In this document: positions 63,053-64,000 of the stretch, in pieces | Numbering within the stretch: position 1 is the first letter of the stretch | Layout: every line of letters starts with the position of its first letter | Source: Thecaphora thlaspeos | Lineage: Eukaryota > Basidiomycota > Ustilaginomycetes > Urocystidales > Glomosporiaceae | Direction of reading: 5' to 3' | NCBI GenBank assembly: GCA_900291925.1 | Contig: UWYS01000030.1 | Span: 62,001 to 126,000 of the forward strand | DNA: 64,000 nucleotides | Position numbers and translations under genes: made by a program | The notes under the pieces: model-generated | Seen by the model: only the letters and a program-made list of their open reading frames with translations | What the model was told of the DNA's origin: nothing | Database searches by the model: none

Positions 63053-64000
63053 ATGTCTGACGTCGACGACGTGGCTTCGTCGGTGCCGTCCTCGGACCAG
63101 GTACCCAGCTCTCCTCCTGCCTCAGAGGCACACGCAAACGACTACGAAAACGACGACGACTCGGCGGAAACCCCGCCTTTGCGCCACGACGACGACAACT
63201 CGTCTTCCTTTGAAAAGGGAGCTGGCCCAGAGAGCGAGCACTCGTCCTCTGAAAAGGAGGCCGGTCGAGATGATTCCGATGCTCCGGCCGCCTCCGAAAA
63301 CGAGGCGCCTGAAAAGGTCGCCGCCGCTCCTTCCCCCGGCATCAAGTCGACCACAGCTACGGTAAAGCCTGCCACCACGACTGGTCTCGCCAGAAAATCC
63401 GCCAGCACAGCGCCCACCGCCGCAGCTGGAGCCACAGGAATACGCAAGGTGGCCGCGCCTGCTACGGCAAGAGCCGGAACAGCAGCCGCTCGACCCTCTG
63501 CTGCCACCACAACCACAGCGGCGCGAGTTGGCGTCCGACCTTCGGCCGGGGCTACGGCCACCGCGCGATCTGCTACCGGCACGGCAGCCGCTCGGCCAGC
63601 CGCGGCGACAGGGACCGCCGCTGCAGCTCGAAGTGCCCCGAGGGCGTCGGTGACTGGAGCAGCCGCCCGTCCGCCTGTCACCGGCACCGCTGCTGCCCGC
63701 ACTGCTGCCACCGCCGGCGCGCCAACTTCTGCCACTCGGAACGTCTCGACCGCACCTTCCTCTGGTGGAGTCAGCACAGCAGCTGGTACCTCCTCTCCCG
63801 CGCGTCCCTCGACCGCTGCTTCGTCCGCTGCTGCTGGAACGCCAGTCAGGCGGACGGTCGGAGCCGCCACGACCACGACCGGCGCCGCTGTCAGAAAGCC
63901 TCCCGTCGCTGGTACTGCCCCTGCCGCCTCAGCAGCCGCCAAACGCCTCTCGACGTCCGGCTCGACCACTTCGACCTCGGCCGCAGCCACTGCTGCCGCG
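63053..64000 (+). CDS. Ala/Thr/Ser-rich protein, 5' part (runs off the window)
   Basis: ATG 63053, open without a stop to the window edge (316 codons). The first ~100 residues are acidic and Ser-rich (NDYENDDDSAETPPLRHDDD, SSFEKGAGPESEHSSSEKEAG). From about residue 100 the sequence becomes a basic, Ala/Thr/Ser/Gly/Pro-rich repeat-like region built of phrases such as GTAAARP, ARSATGTAAARP and VRRTVGAATTTTG with evenly spaced Arg/Lys. No domain is recognised in the visible part. Such acidic-then-basic disordered N-termini occur in microtubule-associated and chromatin proteins, but a function cannot be assigned without the rest. The opposite strand is also open here (63142-63990) as a by-product of GCN-rich codons. 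Confidence 0.65.
   Translation, partial: MSDVDDVASSVPSSDQVPSSPPASEAHANDYENDDDSAETPPLRHDDDNSSSFEKGAGPESEHSSSEKEAGRDDSDAPAASENEAPEKVAAAPSPGIKSTTATVKPATTTGLARKSASTAPTAAAGATGIRKVAAPATARAGTAAARPSAATTTTAARVGVRPSAGATATARSATGTAAARPAAATGTAAAARSAPRASVTGAAARPPVTGTAAARTAATAGAPTSATRNVSTAPSSGGVSTAAGTSSPARPSTAASSAAAGTPVRRTVGAATTTTGAAVRKPPVAGTAPAASAAAKRLSTSGSTTSTSAAATAAA

Noticed and set aside
63142..63990. 282-codon Ala/Val-rich minus-strand frame
   Set aside because: Shadow of the Ala/Thr-rich plus-strand gene; it lacks a sensible start context and has no recognisable domain.

Overview
This window looks like nuclear DNA of a basidiomycete fungus. The genes are eukaryotic, GC-rich and broken by short introns (about 50-180 bases) with GTGAGT/GTAAGT-type donors, CTGAC- or TACTAAC-like branch sites and YAG acceptors. 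The content (Bzz1, Kre6/Skn1, Pep4, Ctk1, Rpt6, Csn4, Trm10, Mrh4, Isa1, complex I 49-kDa subunit) is fungal. High GC, few introns per gene and long low-complexity tails suggest Ustilaginomycotina (smuts and relatives); that placement is inference and no genus is claimed. I see no transposon, tRNA, rRNA, CRISPR or bacterial-type element.

Layout: 0-1.2 kb, 3' part of an arrestin-like gene (+). 2.1-5.8 kb, Na+/Ca2+-exchanger-type transporter (+). 6.2-8.6 kb, mitochondrial DEAD-box helicase MRH4-like (+). 9.2-10.3 kb, ISA1 (-), divergent from RPT6 (+) at 11.3-12.7 kb. 12.9-15.0 kb, TPR-like protein (-), divergent from a SNIP1/Pml1 FHA protein (+) at 15.3-16.5 kb. 16.7-18.6 kb, CSN4 (-), divergent from an EAF-type elongation factor (+) at 19.3-21.6 kb. 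21.6-26.5 kb is a gene-poor, visibly more AT-rich stretch crowded with TACTGTA/TACAGTA motifs. 26.5-29.5 kb, unknown multi-exon gene (+). 30.2-32.2 kb, cyclopropane-fatty-acid-synthase-like methyltransferase (-), divergent from BZZ1 (+) at 33.3-35.7 kb. 36.0-39.1 kb, fungal-type transcription factor (-) with unresolved frame problems. 40.5-44.3 kb, CTK1/CDK12-like kinase (+). 45.3-47.0 kb, vacuolar aspartic protease (+), convergent with a KRE6/SKN1 GH16 gene (-) at 47.3-49.6 kb. 50.6-52.0 kb, TRM10 (+). 52.7-55.3 kb, unknown acidic/basic protein (+). 55.9-57.8 kb, NDUFS2 (+). 58.1-59.2 kb, RRP41 (+). 59.5-61.6 kb, peroxisomal acyl-CoA synthetase-like (-). 63.1 kb to the end, start of an Ala/Thr/Ser-rich protein (+).

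The genes do not form a pathway cluster. They are mostly housekeeping: mitochondrial function (MRH4, ISA1, NDUFS2), transcription and RNA (EAF, CTK1, SNIP1/Pml1, RRP41, TRM10), protein turnover (RPT6, CSN4, aspartic protease), cell wall and actin (KRE6/SKN1, BZZ1) and lipid metabolism (CFA-synthase-like, acyl-CoA synthetase). Neighbours are often divergent with short shared promoters carrying short tandem repeats.

I found no clear new biological system. The observations most worth checking are a 6-base internal exon in NDUFS2, an RRP41 gene whose first coding exon is only the ATG, the TACTGTA motif cluster, a transcription-factor gene with an in-frame TAA followed by an open coding-like tail, and two unrecognised genes.
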